A stretch of 64,000 nt of DNA, taken from the NCBI GenBank assembly GCA_051453625.1, contig JBOZIK010000001.1:255548336-255612335 (forward strand), in the 5' to 3' direction. This document shows positions 25,300 through 37,630 of the stretch, one piece after another (the first letter of the stretch is position 1; every line of letters starts with the position of its first letter). The stretch is from Welwitschia mirabilis (taxonomy: Eukaryota > Gnetophyta > Gnetopsida > Welwitschiales). The notes below the pieces were generated by a model that saw only the letters and a list, made by a program, of their open reading frames with translations, searched no databases and was not told the origin of the DNA. Made by a program: the position numbers and the translations under genes.

Positions 25300-28007
25300 G
25301 TAGGCTTTTCTTGTTTATTTAATGATATACTTTTAAGCTAAACTAGTGGTTATATTAATATTATTTTATTTTATTTTATAACTACTATATTTAACATGCC
25401 ATGATTAGTATGTTTCCTTATTTTTTTATATAACAATTTTGTGCATACAAAAGATACTTATAACAATTTTAATTACTAAGCAGCATTATGTTAGTTTATT
25501 TTAATATTTTATTTTAGTAGTTCATGTTAAATTAATACCTCTAATTATGACATTGCAATTTATTTTAATAGTGGTTAACGTGTACTCATTATAGCAATTG
25601 GCTATCTTTTAAGCATTATCTAATTATTTATTATTATAAATTAAAATGAATCCACTGGCTAGGCAAAGTAGTGGTTGAGGGAAAGGGAATCATAACCGTT
25701 ATTTTCCTAGACTATTAGTGATTTATACATGTTACTTAAAATTCCCCATATATTTTGAATTACTTTATTTCATTATAAATAGGACCTCTTTTCCTTTAGT
25801 CTTATTACTTGAAATTTCTTTGAGACTTGGATTTTGATGATTAGGTTCTTAGAGCTTTGAAAGAATTGAAGTCTTTAGAATTGTAAAGTCTTTGGAGCTT
25901 GGGAATAGTAATCTTGAAGCTTGAAAAATTTTATGTCAAATCATGCATATGGTCCTAGGATATTTTCTTTAATTCTTATATTGCACCAAGGAATTCATCC
26001 ATCTTTTGTATGGTATCATTATTTTTTATTATTGTCTTATATGATCTTATACGTATCTTCTGATTCATGTAATATCCTAGCTATGAATCTAATTCTATGC
26101 CTATAAATTAGGATGAAATAAAATTAGCTAGGTAACCAAATTTTGTGGCTTTAGGAGTTAGGCTACTTGAATGAATTCCATTGGCCATGAGAGTGCTCTA
26201 TTAGAGCAAACAAGGTAATTGAAGTATGTTTATAACCCATTTAATTATGTACAACAGGATTTCTATATGGCTTCAGAGGGTTTATAACATCTAAAGGGTA
26301 CCTATTTGCCATAGGCGTGAACCTCTAAATAAATGGAAATTTTTAGCACCATTTTAATAGTGCACTCTTGGATTATTTTGATAGTGTATTCTTGGACTAT
26401 TCTGATTGTACATTCTTAGATTATTAAAACTTGGATAGTGCATTCCTGGACTGTTAAAATTTGGAATATCATTTTGTATTTCTTATGGATATTAAAGTCT
26501 TATTTCTTATATTGGCATCTTCTAGTCATGGATGTAATTCATGGCTATTATCTTATTCTCATGTGTTGAATATATTCTTTGGGTTTTAGTCACCTTCTTT
26601 CCACCTTCCACTACTTGGACCATACTGGGAATTGTGATGATTTCATAATTATCATACCATATTATTTGTGCAAATTTAGATGATACCATATATTTTGGTC
26701 ATTGAGGAAGGAAAGATTTCTACTATTAAAATGAGCTAATTTTATTATTTTATTTATTTATGCTTCATGTATTTACATATTGTATTAAGACAAAATTTGT
26801 AAACCATCTCTTACATTTTAACTTGTAAAGTCATTTTATTGTTATTACAAGTTTACTATGGCTATTATGTAAACATTCTAGTTGGGAGTAATTTTGACCT
26901 TTTTTAAAAGGCAAAACTAGTTTTTCAATTGATGCAGCCATTTTAAATTATTTTATTTTCTTGTTTTAGGCTTTTTAGATTCCATAATTATTAGTTTGAT
27001 TAAAAAAAAATCTTAAAACAGGACTTTCGGATGGCCCTTTTATGAATTTAAAATTAGCCTGTGCTCATTAGGTCCAAACTTAGATGTTTCCAATAAAAAG
27101 ACACTCTATTTTTGCTAATTTCAAATATTTTACATTATTTTTGTCATTCAATGCGTTGTAACACAAAATAGGTTGTTTAAGGATAGCTAATTCTAATTTA
27201 GAACACTAGCTACGTATTATTTTCTTTTTAGAGAATTCTTTAATAAGAATACATTTTAGTTTTTAGTAACCTATTACATATCTCTCTTGTATAATTTCAT
27301 TGGTGTTTTTCTAAGGAATGGTATATTGATACTTCAACTTTATTTATTAGTAGCTTGTAACTTCTCAAGTTCTAAATTTTTTAGTCTAACCTCATTGCAT
27401 TTTCATGTCCTACCACTCATACTCATTCTTTTTTCAAAATATAATTTTCATGCAAATTTTACTTATCTAACTTCCACTTTTTTCCTTACTTCTGTCTGAT
27501 ATTTATTTATTTATTTATTTTAATTGCATGGGTAAAATCAAAAGTGTCTTAGTTATAATATTTCCTACCATTTAAGCATAGATTGAGTCATGTGATATTA
27601 AGATACCTAATAAGTAGCCATAGTATAGCCTACTATTCTCCTAATATAAATCTATTACTTAATGAAACTTAGTATCTTAATTAATTATTTTAATTAAACA
27701 AAAATAATAGAATAATTTAATTATGGACTTATCTTCGAATTTGGAATAGACAAATGAAATTTAAATATTCTGAGGGCTAACATATATTACTATACATAAG
27801 TCTAGCATAAAAGTCCATATATTTAGTTGTTTTATATTAATATCTAAAAACTTTTTTAATTATAAAAATTTGAAATAAGTACTATTTTTATCTTATATAA
27901 TTTTTAATTAATACATAGTCTTGGTGGTTTATGTTGAGGAGGACATTACATTTTAATATCAGAGTAACATTTTTAGTTTTGGGTGTGAGAAAATGGACAT
28001 TACATTT
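25300..28007 (+). mobile_element. LTR, family A copy 4, nested in the family C element
   Basis: Opposite in orientation to copies 1-3. The stretch TATAAATTAAAATGAATCC, then ACTGGCTAGGCAAAG (25,640-25,668), CATTATAAATAGGACC (25,771-25,786) and several GAAG..TTGGAGCTTGG words follow the same order as the minus strand of copy 1 (TTATTATTAAAGTG, AGTGGCCAGGAAAGC, CATTATAAATAGAG). A degenerate four-unit tandem repeat (ATAGTGCA.TCTTGGA.TAT) spans 26,350-26,455. The LTR is followed by a PBS. It is longer than the other copies (about 2.7 kb), so it may hold a further insertion in 26.5-27.9 kb. The start is estimated from spacing. Confidence 0.55.
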
Positions 28008-28019
28008 TGGTATCAGAGC
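27954..28019 (+). other. Tandem primer-binding sites, initiator tRNA-Met type
   Basis: TGGTATCAGAGC at 28,008-28,019 is an exact initiator-tRNA-Met PBS, preceded by GGACATTACATTT. A decayed second copy, TAATATCAGAGT at 27,954-27,965, is preceded by the same words, so the LTR/PBS junction is duplicated 54 bases apart. A 72-codon open frame overlapping both is not a gene. The leader ends within about 200 bases, where family C sequence resumes. Confidence 0.8.
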
Positions 28020-29689
28020 AACATATGATATTTTTAGGTGTGAAAGGTCGATTTCACATGTAGCTCTCATGGGAGCACCCAAGTACTATCACTTGTGCAA
28101 TCATCTTCTTAAGCCTTTTAATTTAGAAAACATCAAGCAACATTCATAGCATAAAATAAACCACCAATGTCTTAGACCCACTATCCACCACTTCCATTTT
28201 GGCATTACTTAATAAGACTCACTAATCACTCATCCCTTCCTTTCATTCATAAGTTCTTAAGACTTAATAACCTTAGTGCATGTTTGTAAATGAATAGATT
28301 ACTGATAAGTAATTATCCTATTACTATAGTTATAGGTATCATTTAAGTAAACTTCTATTATTCAAGAAAAGTTTATGCTTATTTTCGAGTTATCTTATTA
28401 GGATTAGTTTCATTTGAGATCTCTAGTTTCTCAAAATATGGTTAAAAAAGGTGGAATGTAATTTCATGCTATAATTTTATTTTTCAAGCATTTTTTGGGA
28501 ATAAGTTTTTTGAATTAAACTAATGAGCTAATTACTCTCTTATGTGTACAAAAATGTTGAAAATGAGAAGTTGAATCAAAAGAAAAATATAATATCTCTT
28601 TTGCAAAAGCATATTTTATTTTGACTAATTAATTAGGTTTAGTTAACTACATCAGGGATATGAATGCTTGCTTACAATCCAATTCTAATGATCTATTTAT
28701 GACATGATCAACTCCATTATGGTTGTATATGCTCATTGATAATATAACATTGATTTCTTTAAGAAACAACATTTTTAATTCTATTGGAAGAAAATGTTAT
28801 AACACTGGATGCTCCATACTATTTAAAATCTTAAAATAAATACTCTATATGATTTAAAAAAAACGTAAAATATAGAAAGAAAATATTGGATTTGAAGACT
28901 ATTTTGTGCTTACTTTCTTTAAATTATGTAATTTATAGTTTTCTTACTAATTTTTAAAATTTTATAAGTTTACTTAATAGATATCTTACTTCTTTGACAT
29001 TTGTCATCCATTAAAATAAAAATAACATTCATAAAAATTTTAGTAAATTGGCCATTGAATTAAATATTTTATCTTTTGCATTTATAGGATTTATGGTTGA
29101 TGTTTATTTTCCATTTCATTTTGCATAGTGTTTCATCCATTTTAACAGTCAATTTTATGATCTAGTTCTATGAGAAAACACTTTAAAAAATACAATTGTG
29201 TTTTTATAAAAAGACCTTTTAATCCATGCTTTTATCCATGACCAACTAAATCCAAGAACTTGATAAAATTGAGTAATCTTATGATCCTTATTCATCCCTA
29301 TTTTTATAAAAATGTAAAACCCACCTTATGTTTTCACCATTCCCACAAGTTTAATCCTCCCTCTGCACTGCACTTTTTTCCTTAGCTAAACTACAACTAC
29401 CTCCTTTAAAATTAGCTAGTACCATTTTTTGTATCCACTAGTGCCATCACCATTTTTATGTAATCCATCTCCATTATTTAATATCAATCCCCTTCCCATC
29501 TCTCTAAATTCAAAGCATTATAGGATACATCTATTAAATTTGTTTTTCTAGTAAATATTTATTAATTAATCTCATGAGCCTCATTCCTAATCCATTTTTC
29601 AAACCTAATGATGAATTCTTTTAACTTCTTTCTTCTCTTCTCTATCATTCTCCTATTTCTTCTCTATTCTCTTGTTGTCTTTTTCAAAA

Positions 29690-30310
29690 AAAATTAGTGT
29701 AATGTAAGGATCCTTCATTAAAAAAAAAAAAGGGCTTATTTTTTAATATGTAATCTCCATTTTACTTACTGAGGATCAAAATAAGAGGATGAAATTATTT
29801 TCTTAAAAAGGGTAATACATTCTATTATCCTAAATAGATGCTATAATTCAATACGAATGCTACATTGAATGATGAAGACCCCTAGGTAATCCATTCTTGT
29901 ATACACTACACTTTCTTTTTAATATCTTTACTTGATTTTGAAGTTGTTTTAGGGGTAGAACATTTAAATCATTTTCCATTTACTTGGATAAAAAATTTAA
30001 AGAAGGAACTTTACTTTGTAAGTTTTTATATAAAAATGACCTTGCTTTATTTCAATTTATTATTCATAATATTCTATCCAATTTGCGTGTTAGACATGCC
30101 TATGATATCCACTTCGATCACATTATAATTATCTAGGGTAATCAAACTATGATATAGCAACATTTATATTTAGAATCATAACAAGTCATCTAGGACATAA
30201 GAGCAAACTTCCATTTCCCTGCTTTATTTATAACATTATTTGAAATGATATTTACAAAACTTTAAATTTTGAATGTTAGGAGAGATATTACATTGAAGTC
30301 ATGACTCCAT
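29690..30310 (+). pseudogene. Env-like (plant-transposon-protein type) reading frame, first copy
   Basis: The plus strand gives EGTLLCKFLYKNDLALFQF, then IIHNILSNLRVRHAYDIHFD with a following HIII, in one frame near 30,000-30,120, and FHFPALFITLFEMI further on. This resembles the extra ORF found after pol in Athila-type elements, often annotated as putative plant transposon protein or envelope-like protein, where a leader, a central RGxH-like block and a (L)PF..LIT motif recur. The frame agrees with the second copy at 39.2-39.9 kb better than the surrounding DNA does. It is broken by stops and indels. Position just upstream of the 3' LTR supports the call; the function of this family is not established. 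Confidence 0.45.
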
Positions 30311-31040
30311 TAAAAATTAAAAAAAGCACAAAAGTGTATGAATTTAGATTGGATACTAGACCAACAACAACAGAAATGTGAAGAATAATAGCCTAATCAA
30401 GAAAAATAAATTTAGCATGATCCTTCTTTTATTTGCATTATCCCTTCATATGTTACTTCTTGTTTATCTCTAACAACTTACTATAAAGGCAAAGAGATTA
30501 TTGGGAAAACTTGTCATCCTTCTTATTCTGCTACTTTCTCTCATCATCCATAATCTTCATATTCTTCTTCTATTAAAATATTTCTTGAATAGTTACCATA
30601 AGAATACAAAACTTGGATTGATAAATTATGGGGTAAAATGAAGAAAATCACTAAACGTCAAAAGGAAATCTCATGTAGATAACATGAAATGGATGAAAAA
30701 TTAGAATGATTAGTTTCTTATAGATGATAATTGTATTAAAATTCGCTTTTTTTACATGCATGCTAGTTTTAATTTTGCATTGTATGTTTTCATGGATTAT
30801 AGTATAATAAAAATACATGTAATCAAAATGTTTCTTTTTGAAAATTTAACTTGTTCTCAAGAGTTATATTAAACTTTTCTCTCTATAAACTTTGAGAATA
30901 AGGTTCAATTTTGGTTTGGGATATGGCTTCTATTTATGATTAAAAAATTTTTAATTTTGATGTCTTATTTTTTAAAAATTGATCAAAAATTTTTAAAAGA
31001 TATATTATTTTTCATACTTAAGTATCTTTTCTTAGAATGT

Positions 31041-31096
31041 TTCCATTTCAAATAATTTCTTTCTCATATTCCATTTCAAATAATTTCTTTCTCATA
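31041..31096. repeat. 28-bp perfect tandem duplication
   Basis: TTCCATTTCAAATAATTTCT followed by TTCTCATA occurs twice without mismatch. It lies just upstream of LTR C copy 2 and is not duplicated in this form at the matching place of the second unit near 40.6 kb. In a region this old, perfect identity points to a recent slippage event. Confidence 0.9.
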
Positions 31097-31136
31097 TGGT
31101 TTGCTAAGACTCTAGCTAAAGTCTAGTTATGAGGTG

Positions 31137-32262
31137 TGTTAACATGTAATAATTGACATTTAAACCAATTTTATTTGATTAATTTAACTTAAATAAATAT
31201 ATTAAAATAAAAATTTTATCATAAAATCATATCTTTGATCCTTTTCAATACAAATTATGAACTTATTATCTTTCTTATGATAATTTCATATTAAATGCTA
31301 CATTCTAGATGATAAGCTAAAATTTGAAAGAAAATCATTAGAAAAATGTTAGTGCCACCATCTAGATCACCATTACCATTGGTTTTTTGGAGCAAAATGA
31401 ATCAAGAGCTATATTCTAGAATCATCTGGGAAAATCAATTAGATTACACTTGTAGGATTAGGTAGTTATAGCATTAGAATTCAACAAATAACAGAACAGT
31501 AAAAGTATCAAATTTTCAAATGTAAATCCTAAAGTATGAAACCCTAGTTGAGAAATCCTAATCCTTTTTTTTTTCTATAAAAGCACCAATCACCCTCATT
31601 TGTAATAACATTTGGCTCATAAAAATATTGACAACCTATTAGAATCTCAACTATTAACATGACATTCTAAGATTTCTCTTTGAGAGAAATCTAGCTTTAA
31701 GGCTAGTTTTGAGTACTTTATATCAACTTTACTTTCATCCTCTTATGTAATGAAATTATTATTTTAAAAATAAAGTTATAGTTATTCATTATTAATTTTG
31801 AGTTATAATTATCTCATACTTCTAATATTTGAATTAGACTATAGTATTGATTTCTTTCATTACCAAGTGAGTTTCTTAAGGTTACTTCTTAGTTATAGCC
31901 ATCTCGTTTGATGGATCTTGAGAAAATTCTTTCTTACATTCCATGATTAGATTAGGCTATAAAAGATAAAGTGTGAGGAATTCATCACCATTCATGTGGT
32001 AAATGAGACTATCATCATGATTCAAGCCATAATGACTTAATGATTTAAGCTATAATTTTGGAGTTAGTTATTCTTTCTACTTCATCATTCAAATTTTAAT
32101 CTTGTATCAAACTTAATTTATAATTATATTTGATTTATTACAAGTTTAGAGAACATTGTATTGCCTCTATTTAGTTCTACCTTAAGTTATTCTTGTGAAA
32201 AGAATGACATTGAGACTCTATTATAATGATGGTTTCAATTGATATAAATTTTAAAAGCTAGC
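31137..32262 (+). mobile_element. LTR, family C copy 2 (middle LTR)
   Basis: Starts TGTTAACATG at 31,137, TATA box at 31,576, end near 32,262 at TATAAATTTTAAAAGCTA. It is preceded by the 3' internal region of the first unit and followed, after a threefold tandem repeat, by gag of a second unit. It therefore serves as 3' LTR of one unit and stands where the 5' LTR of the next should be. No PBS is visible directly after it, unlike copy 1. Confidence 0.8.
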
Positions 32263-33320
32263 GATAAACAATACTTCTGGTCTACTTATTAGTGATGTAG
32301 TTTATTATCTTATCATTTCATTGTTTAATATGAATAGTTTTACTATTATTTACATATCTCAAAACATCACTAAGTTTATTAGTATTCTCTCTTACCTCTT
32401 TAAGTATGTAAAAAATAAACTTATACACATTAAACCTCTTATTATTTTTAATAATGAACATAATAATCAAAGATAAAGAGTAAGCAATAGTGGAATGAGA
32501 AGATGAATATAAATTTGTAATAATGAATCTAAATAGGGATACCTAATTTTCAAAGTAAATGCCACCACACAAAGAATGGCCCCCTTCCTATTTAGGGCAT
32601 GCTTAATTCCTATATCTTTACATACCTAATTCCTATATCTTCACATAATAAATCCAAATTATTATCTAAATTAAATGAATAAAAATTAGGGTTAGGCATA
32701 TTTATGTCTCTAGAAATTAAGCCAAAAGTAATATTAAACATAATATCTCTAACCTTTAAATTGATTTTCTACTCATCCTCATCTTATCCTAAACTCTCTC
32801 CTCATTCATGGTCTAAGCCATAATGACTTAACAATTTAAACTTTTTAGGAAGTTATAGCATATTATTGAGATAAAAGTCTTATTCTTGGAAATTCAAGCT
32901 AGAGCTTTAGAGTTAGTTCATCTTCCTACTTTATCATTCAAAGATCAATCTCATCTCAATCTTAATTATTAATTTTGTTTAGTTTATTATAGGTTTGAAA
33001 AACATTGTATTGCTTCAATTTAGTTCTACCTTAATTTATACCTATGAAAAGAATGGCATTAGGACTCTATTATAGTTTATATAAATTTTAAAAGCATAAA
33101 AATAATAATACATATGATCTACTCATTAGTAATGTAGTATATTTTCTTGTCATTTCATCCCTTAACATGAGGAGATTCACTATTATTTACATATCCTAAA
33201 ACATCACTAATAATAATAGGGAAATATAACTTTTTAATATTATCACTCACCTCTTTACATATGTAAAAATAAATGTATACATGTCAAACCTCTTATTATT
33301 TTTAATGATGGACATAAGGA

Positions 33321-33623
33321 TTAAAGAGGAAGAGTAAGCATTAGTGACATGAAAAGATGAATACACATTTTTAACAATGAATCTAAATAGGGATAACTAA
33401 TTTTTAAAATAAATGCCATTACACAAGGAATGGATTCCTTCCTATTTAGGGCATACTTAATACCTATACCATTACATAATAAAGAAAAACCTTTTTCTAA
33501 AGAAAATTCATGAAAATTAGGATTAGGCATATCTATGGCTCTAAAAATTAAGATAAAAGTAATATGAAAGGCAAATCTCTCTAACCCGTGAACTAATCTT
33601 CCACTCATCCTCCTCTTCTTCAA
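33321..33623 (-). pseudogene. Antisense open frame in tandem unit 2, unidentified
   Basis: A minus-strand open frame of 100 codons containing AIDMPNPNFHEFSLEKG, IGIKYALNRK and SYPYLDSLLKMCIHL. The same protein words appear on the minus strand of unit 3 (34,144-34,353) and, in fragments, of unit 1 (MPNPNFYSFNLDNN). I do not recognise the family. Some Tat-group elements (Grande, RIRE2) are known to carry an antisense ORF, so an extra ORF is conceivable. It could also be the end of another element inserted in antisense before the tandem amplification. Confidence 0.35.
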
Positions 33624-34143
33624 ACTCTCTTCTCCTTTATGATTTAAGTCATAATGACTTAATAATTTAAGATTTATTTTAGGAAGTTATAAGATATTGT
33701 TAAAGTAAAAGTCTTATTATTGGATAAATTAAGGTAGATCTTTAGAGTTAGTTCATCTCCCTACTTCATCATTTAAACTTCAATCTCATCTCAAAATTAA
33801 TTCTCAATTTTTTCCCTTTTTTTTTTGATTTAGTAAAGGTTAAAAAAATGTTGTATTACATTTGTTTATTCTAAACTTAATTTATCTCTAGGTCTTGGTT
33901 TATATAAATTTTAAAAACCACACATGAGCAATACTTATGATCGACTTATCAGTTATGCAGTTTATTATCTTATTATTTCATCCCTTAACATAAGAGATTT
34001 ACTTTTATTTATATATCTTAAAACATCACTAATGATAGTAAGCAAATAAAGTTTTTTAGTATTTTCCCTTATCTCTCTAAGTATGTAAAACATAAACTTA
34101 TACATTTTAGACCTCTTACTATTTTTAATGATGGACATAAGGC

Positions 34144-34353
34144 CTAAAGAGGAAGAGTAAGCATTAGTGACATGAGAAGATGGATACACATTTGTAATAA
34201 TGAGTCTAAATAGGCATAACTAATTTTTAAAATATATGCCACCACATAAGAAATGTCCCCCTTCCTATTTAGGGCATACTTAATACTTATCTCATTACAT
34301 AACAAAGCCAAATTATTTACTAAAGTAAATGCATGAAAATAAGTGTTAGGCAT
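34144..34353 (-). pseudogene. Antisense open frame in tandem unit 3, unidentified
   Basis: A minus-strand frame of 69 codons starting MPNTYFHAFTLVNN, with ISIKYALNRKGDIS and YAYLDSLLQMCIHLLMSL. It corresponds residue by residue to the frame in unit 2. A second, shifted open frame (33,965-34,189) overlaps it and reads SHVTNAYSSSLGLMSIIKN, so at least one frameshift separates parts of what may have been one protein. Function unknown. Confidence 0.35.
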
Positions 34354-34460
34354 ACCTATGGATCTAGGAATTAAGCTAAGAGTAATTTTAAATATAATAT
34401 CTCTAACCTATAAATTTATCTTCCACTCATCCTTCTATTCTTATAAACTCTCCCCCTTTC

Positions 34461-35169
34461 AGCTATGTGTGGGATGAATAACCTATCATAGAATTATTGA
34501 ACTTTTCATTAAAAATAGGTTTTCCTACATTTTTGTATTAGGTATTCCCAATCTTTTTAGTCCATTTTATCAACGTACAATGTGGTATGCTGGGTAAGCC
34601 ACTATATAAATTTCTTATCTATAATAAAGTCTTCATATTAGCTAAACATCATGATATATGATAGGAAACTATGATAGATAATGATTTGGCTATGATGGGA
34701 ATAACAATTGAAACCCAAATATAATAGTAACATAGGAAAAATAGACAATGGTACTAATTATTATTTAAAATAAAATAAGCTATAGGTATATTCAATGCAT
34801 GAGTAATGGAAAGAGGTTAGTGAAACTAGTTGAATTGATAGCAATACTATTCTATTTGTAAATAGGTAGATCTATAGGAATGATTAGGAACAATGTGACA
34901 TAAGGAAAGTATGGCTTTAAGAGTTACATTTATAGATTATTGACATTAGTAGACTTAATAGTTCCATCATTATAACTTAACATTAGTTAAAACTATAAGT
35001 GTGAGATATAAAACGGTAGCTAATTTATAGATCTAAGAACAATAAGTATAGTTAAAATATTGCAAAAGCAATAGCACTATTTATATAACAACAACATGCG
35101 ATTTTCAAATAAAGAGTTATTAAAAAACCTATAAGCCTATTATCTCAACTAGTAGCTAGTTCAAAACCC
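34461..35169. other. Leader region of the second family C unit, no motif
   Basis: Sequence between the tandem repeat and the first readable gag words. No PBS, promoter or coding motif could be identified. By position it should be the untranslated leader and the start of gag. Confidence 0.35.
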
Positions 35170-36870
35170 CAACCAAAACATATCCCAAAACTAAACCAAC
35201 TTCCTTAATAACCACCTTAGGCAAATCATTAGAGATTACTTATAATCTCAATGCTTAGGTGCCCCATCATGCCTCATTTAACTCGTAATAGTACATAAGA
35301 TAGATTCTAATATTTTTAACATTTATCTACTTTCCCATTTCCATGTCTTAGAATTAAAAGACTCATGCCTACATATAAAAGAATTTAAATGTGTGCTATC
35401 CATCTTACCTCAGTTTCTTAATAATGCTAATTCCCTTGGATCAGCCCTTCTTTTATTATTTCTTAAGGAAAAAGAATAAGCATGACTATATATTCTTAAA
35501 CTGCTATACATTAGAACTTTAGCTAATCCAAATAACACTTTTTAATTTTTTTCCAAGTCATAAATCAATTCTCTTAGGTGAGAAATCATGAATTACTAAT
35601 AGAAAGACCACAAAGTCTTCTCTCAAGATTTAGAAAGATATAATAACCTACATAAAAAATGTTTGCACCACATATTTTAGTTTGGTAAGGACATTAGTTT
35701 TTTCTATAAATTATTTTTATGAAATAATAAATAATTATTTAAAATTATAAGTAGGAATAGCTTCCACAATTTTACCTTAAATGAAGTTTATGATTACCTT
35801 AAATCAATAGATAAAAGATCTAGAAACTAGAAGAAACCAATTGAACCATCTAGATCGTAGAAATCAATTAGGTCCAATAGTGTCTTTAGAGTAATAAAAA
35901 ACTTTGTTGTTAATGACTAGATAGATGAAGTATCAAGAAGAGTGGAATCACTTAATACTTTACCTAAACCATTAGTCTTAAAACCTCAATGTTTATCTAT
36001 TATATAAACTTCCTTGAGATAATTGATTCTCCCTCCATACATTTCTTTTAAAACATACTAAATGAATAAGTAAATATCATAGGACACCATTTTTAGAGTC
36101 ATAAAAATGATCCTTATTTAAATACCTATAACCCTAAGTAGAGTAATCATCCTAATTTTTCTTGGAAGTAGGACAACTCATATAACTCAAATTACATTAG
36201 TTAATTAAGAAACTCATTTTCATCATCATCCTCTTATATTATCCATCAAATTAATGTTATTCAAATTAAATTCCATCATATTATTATCAATCCTAATCAT
36301 CTAACTCATTAGAAGAATCTTTAAGAAAATACATGAAGTTCTAAAACTAGATTAACCAACAATAAGATTTCTTCTTGAATAAGCTTGAATAGAACTTTTA
36401 ATAATTTTAACACATTACCCTCCAAATCCTTTTATCTTTAAACCATAAAAACCTAAGAAAATTTTTATGATTCCACAACCAAATATAAGATGAATCAATA
36501 TCATAAAAGGATTAGAGATTAACCAAATAGAAGAAATCAAGACTATTCATATTAGAAATGGCAAAGAGATAAACAATCAAACTGAGTAAAATCCAACTGA
36601 AAATAATGCAACATCCACAAAGAACAATGAGAATGATGGAATAGTAGAGAAATTAGAAAATCCTTTTTCAATTTACTAGGAATTTCTACACTTTTCTTGA
36701 CAATGTAGAAAATGAAACATTATGAAAAAATAGCTAGAATCTATAGAAATTTTCAAGGAACTTAAAATTAACATGCCTTTATTAGAAGCCATTAAACAAA
36801 CATTATTTTATGCAAAATTCCTTAAAGAATTATCCATGATTAATAGGAAAATGTATGTTAATAAAAAATA
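35170..36870 (+). pseudogene. Athila/Tat-type gag remnant, second family C unit
   Basis: Between 35,440 and 35,830 the plus-strand frame reads LYILKLLYIRTLANPNNTF, then INSLR.EIMNY, DLERYNNLHKKCLHH. This is the order of the Retrotrans_gag (PF03732) domain: WLYxLPPxSIxTWxxL, then SLRxEI, then ERxKxLxxxCPHH. Tryptophans have become other residues or stops. The C-terminal part at 36,770-36,838 reads MPLLEAIKQTLFYAKFLKEL, a hallmark that precedes the protease in Athila polyproteins. At least ten stops make it dead. It forms one frame series with the protease that follows. Confidence 0.75.
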
Positions 36871-36879
36871 TTTCTAGAT

Positions 36880-37630
36880 CAAAAGACCAATACAATCATA
36901 TAAAATCAAGTTTCCTCAAACTATAAAGATGATGATTTTCCAATAATAGTCATGACAATTGACAATAAGCACCTTAGGAGAGCCTTGTTATATTTTGATA
37001 TAAGCATAAATATTTCACATGATTTATTTTATAAGGAACTTAGCCTAAATGAACTTAAGTAAAAAAAAAAAAAATACAATTTTAGTTAGCTAGCAGCTTG
37101 TTAAAGTCTCTACTAGGAATTGTTGAAGATGTAATTGTTTAATTAAATAACTACTACTTCTTGGTAGACTTCATTGTGTTAGAAATGGATTAAATCAAGC
37201 ACAACTTAGTTTCTCTTATTTTATATAAATATTTTATGGCAACATTAAATGATCTTATTAATCACGAAAATGGTTTGATGCGAATTTATTTTAGTAACAT
37301 AAGAATAGACTTGAATATTTTTAATAATTTTCAATTACCAGAGGATACTAATAATACTAATTTTGTTTATAGAGTTCATAGTTTTAATTCTTATCTAGTT
37401 AAGTAAATGTCTATTTCTCTCATGAACATTTTAATGCTTTGAACTCACTCTTTGAATAATTATTATAAAAACATAAAATTGCTATAGATTAGACTACATC
37501 TGATTTTAAATGTCTAGACTCTACTCGTTACACTTCACAAACCCTTTCAAATTTCTTACATAAATGTATAGAGTCATCTCATGAAAAGTAGTTCATCCTA
37601 TACCCTATTTGAATAACAGTGTTTTGAGCC
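36880..37630 (+). pseudogene. Retroviral-type aspartic protease and linker remnant, family C
   Basis: After KFPQTIKMMIF the frame continues RRALLYFDISINISHDLFYK, aligned to the family stretch that contains the catalytic LDLGAS. At 36,991-36,999 the D is a Y and the G is a D, so the enzyme is dead. Downstream, ENGLMRIYFSNIRIDLNIFN (37,264-37,325) matches the sequence that follows the protease in Athila elements. Readable linker stops near 37,630. Reverse transcriptase, RNase H and integrase, which should follow, are absent; the next recognisable sequence (37,815) is already the 3' region. Confidence 0.7.

Larger units (their letters stand above)
28215..31136 (+). repeat. Direct repeat of 37,815-40,709 (3' internal region of family C)
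   Basis: About 2.9 kb that aligns end to end with 37,815-40,709 and in both places runs directly into a family C LTR. Shared blocks include TTCCTTTCATTCAT / TTCCATTCATTCAT, TATTATTCAAGAAAAG, TTTAGTTAACTACATCAGGG and GATTTTGAAGTTGTTT. It is the 3' part of the element's internal region and contains the env-like frame. Confidence 0.8.
32020..34460. repeat. Three tandem units of about 0.8 kb spanning the LTR end and leader
   Basis: Units run about 32,020-32,810, 32,811-33,641 and 33,642-34,460. The landmark CATAATGACTTAA recurs at 32,029, 32,819 and 33,650, the end-of-LTR words near 32,245, 33,080 and 33,905, and TTCCTATTTAGGGCAT at 32,586, 33,438 and 34,262. Each unit therefore contains the last ~250 bases of the LTR plus ~550 bases that follow it. 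Units two and three look more alike than either does to the first. A 23-bp tandem duplication (32,604-32,649) is private to unit one. Confidence 0.85.

Noticed and set aside
27931-28149. A 72-codon plus-strand frame and a 64-codon minus-strand frame
   Set aside because: They overlap the duplicated primer-binding sites of a family A LTR, which are non-coding.
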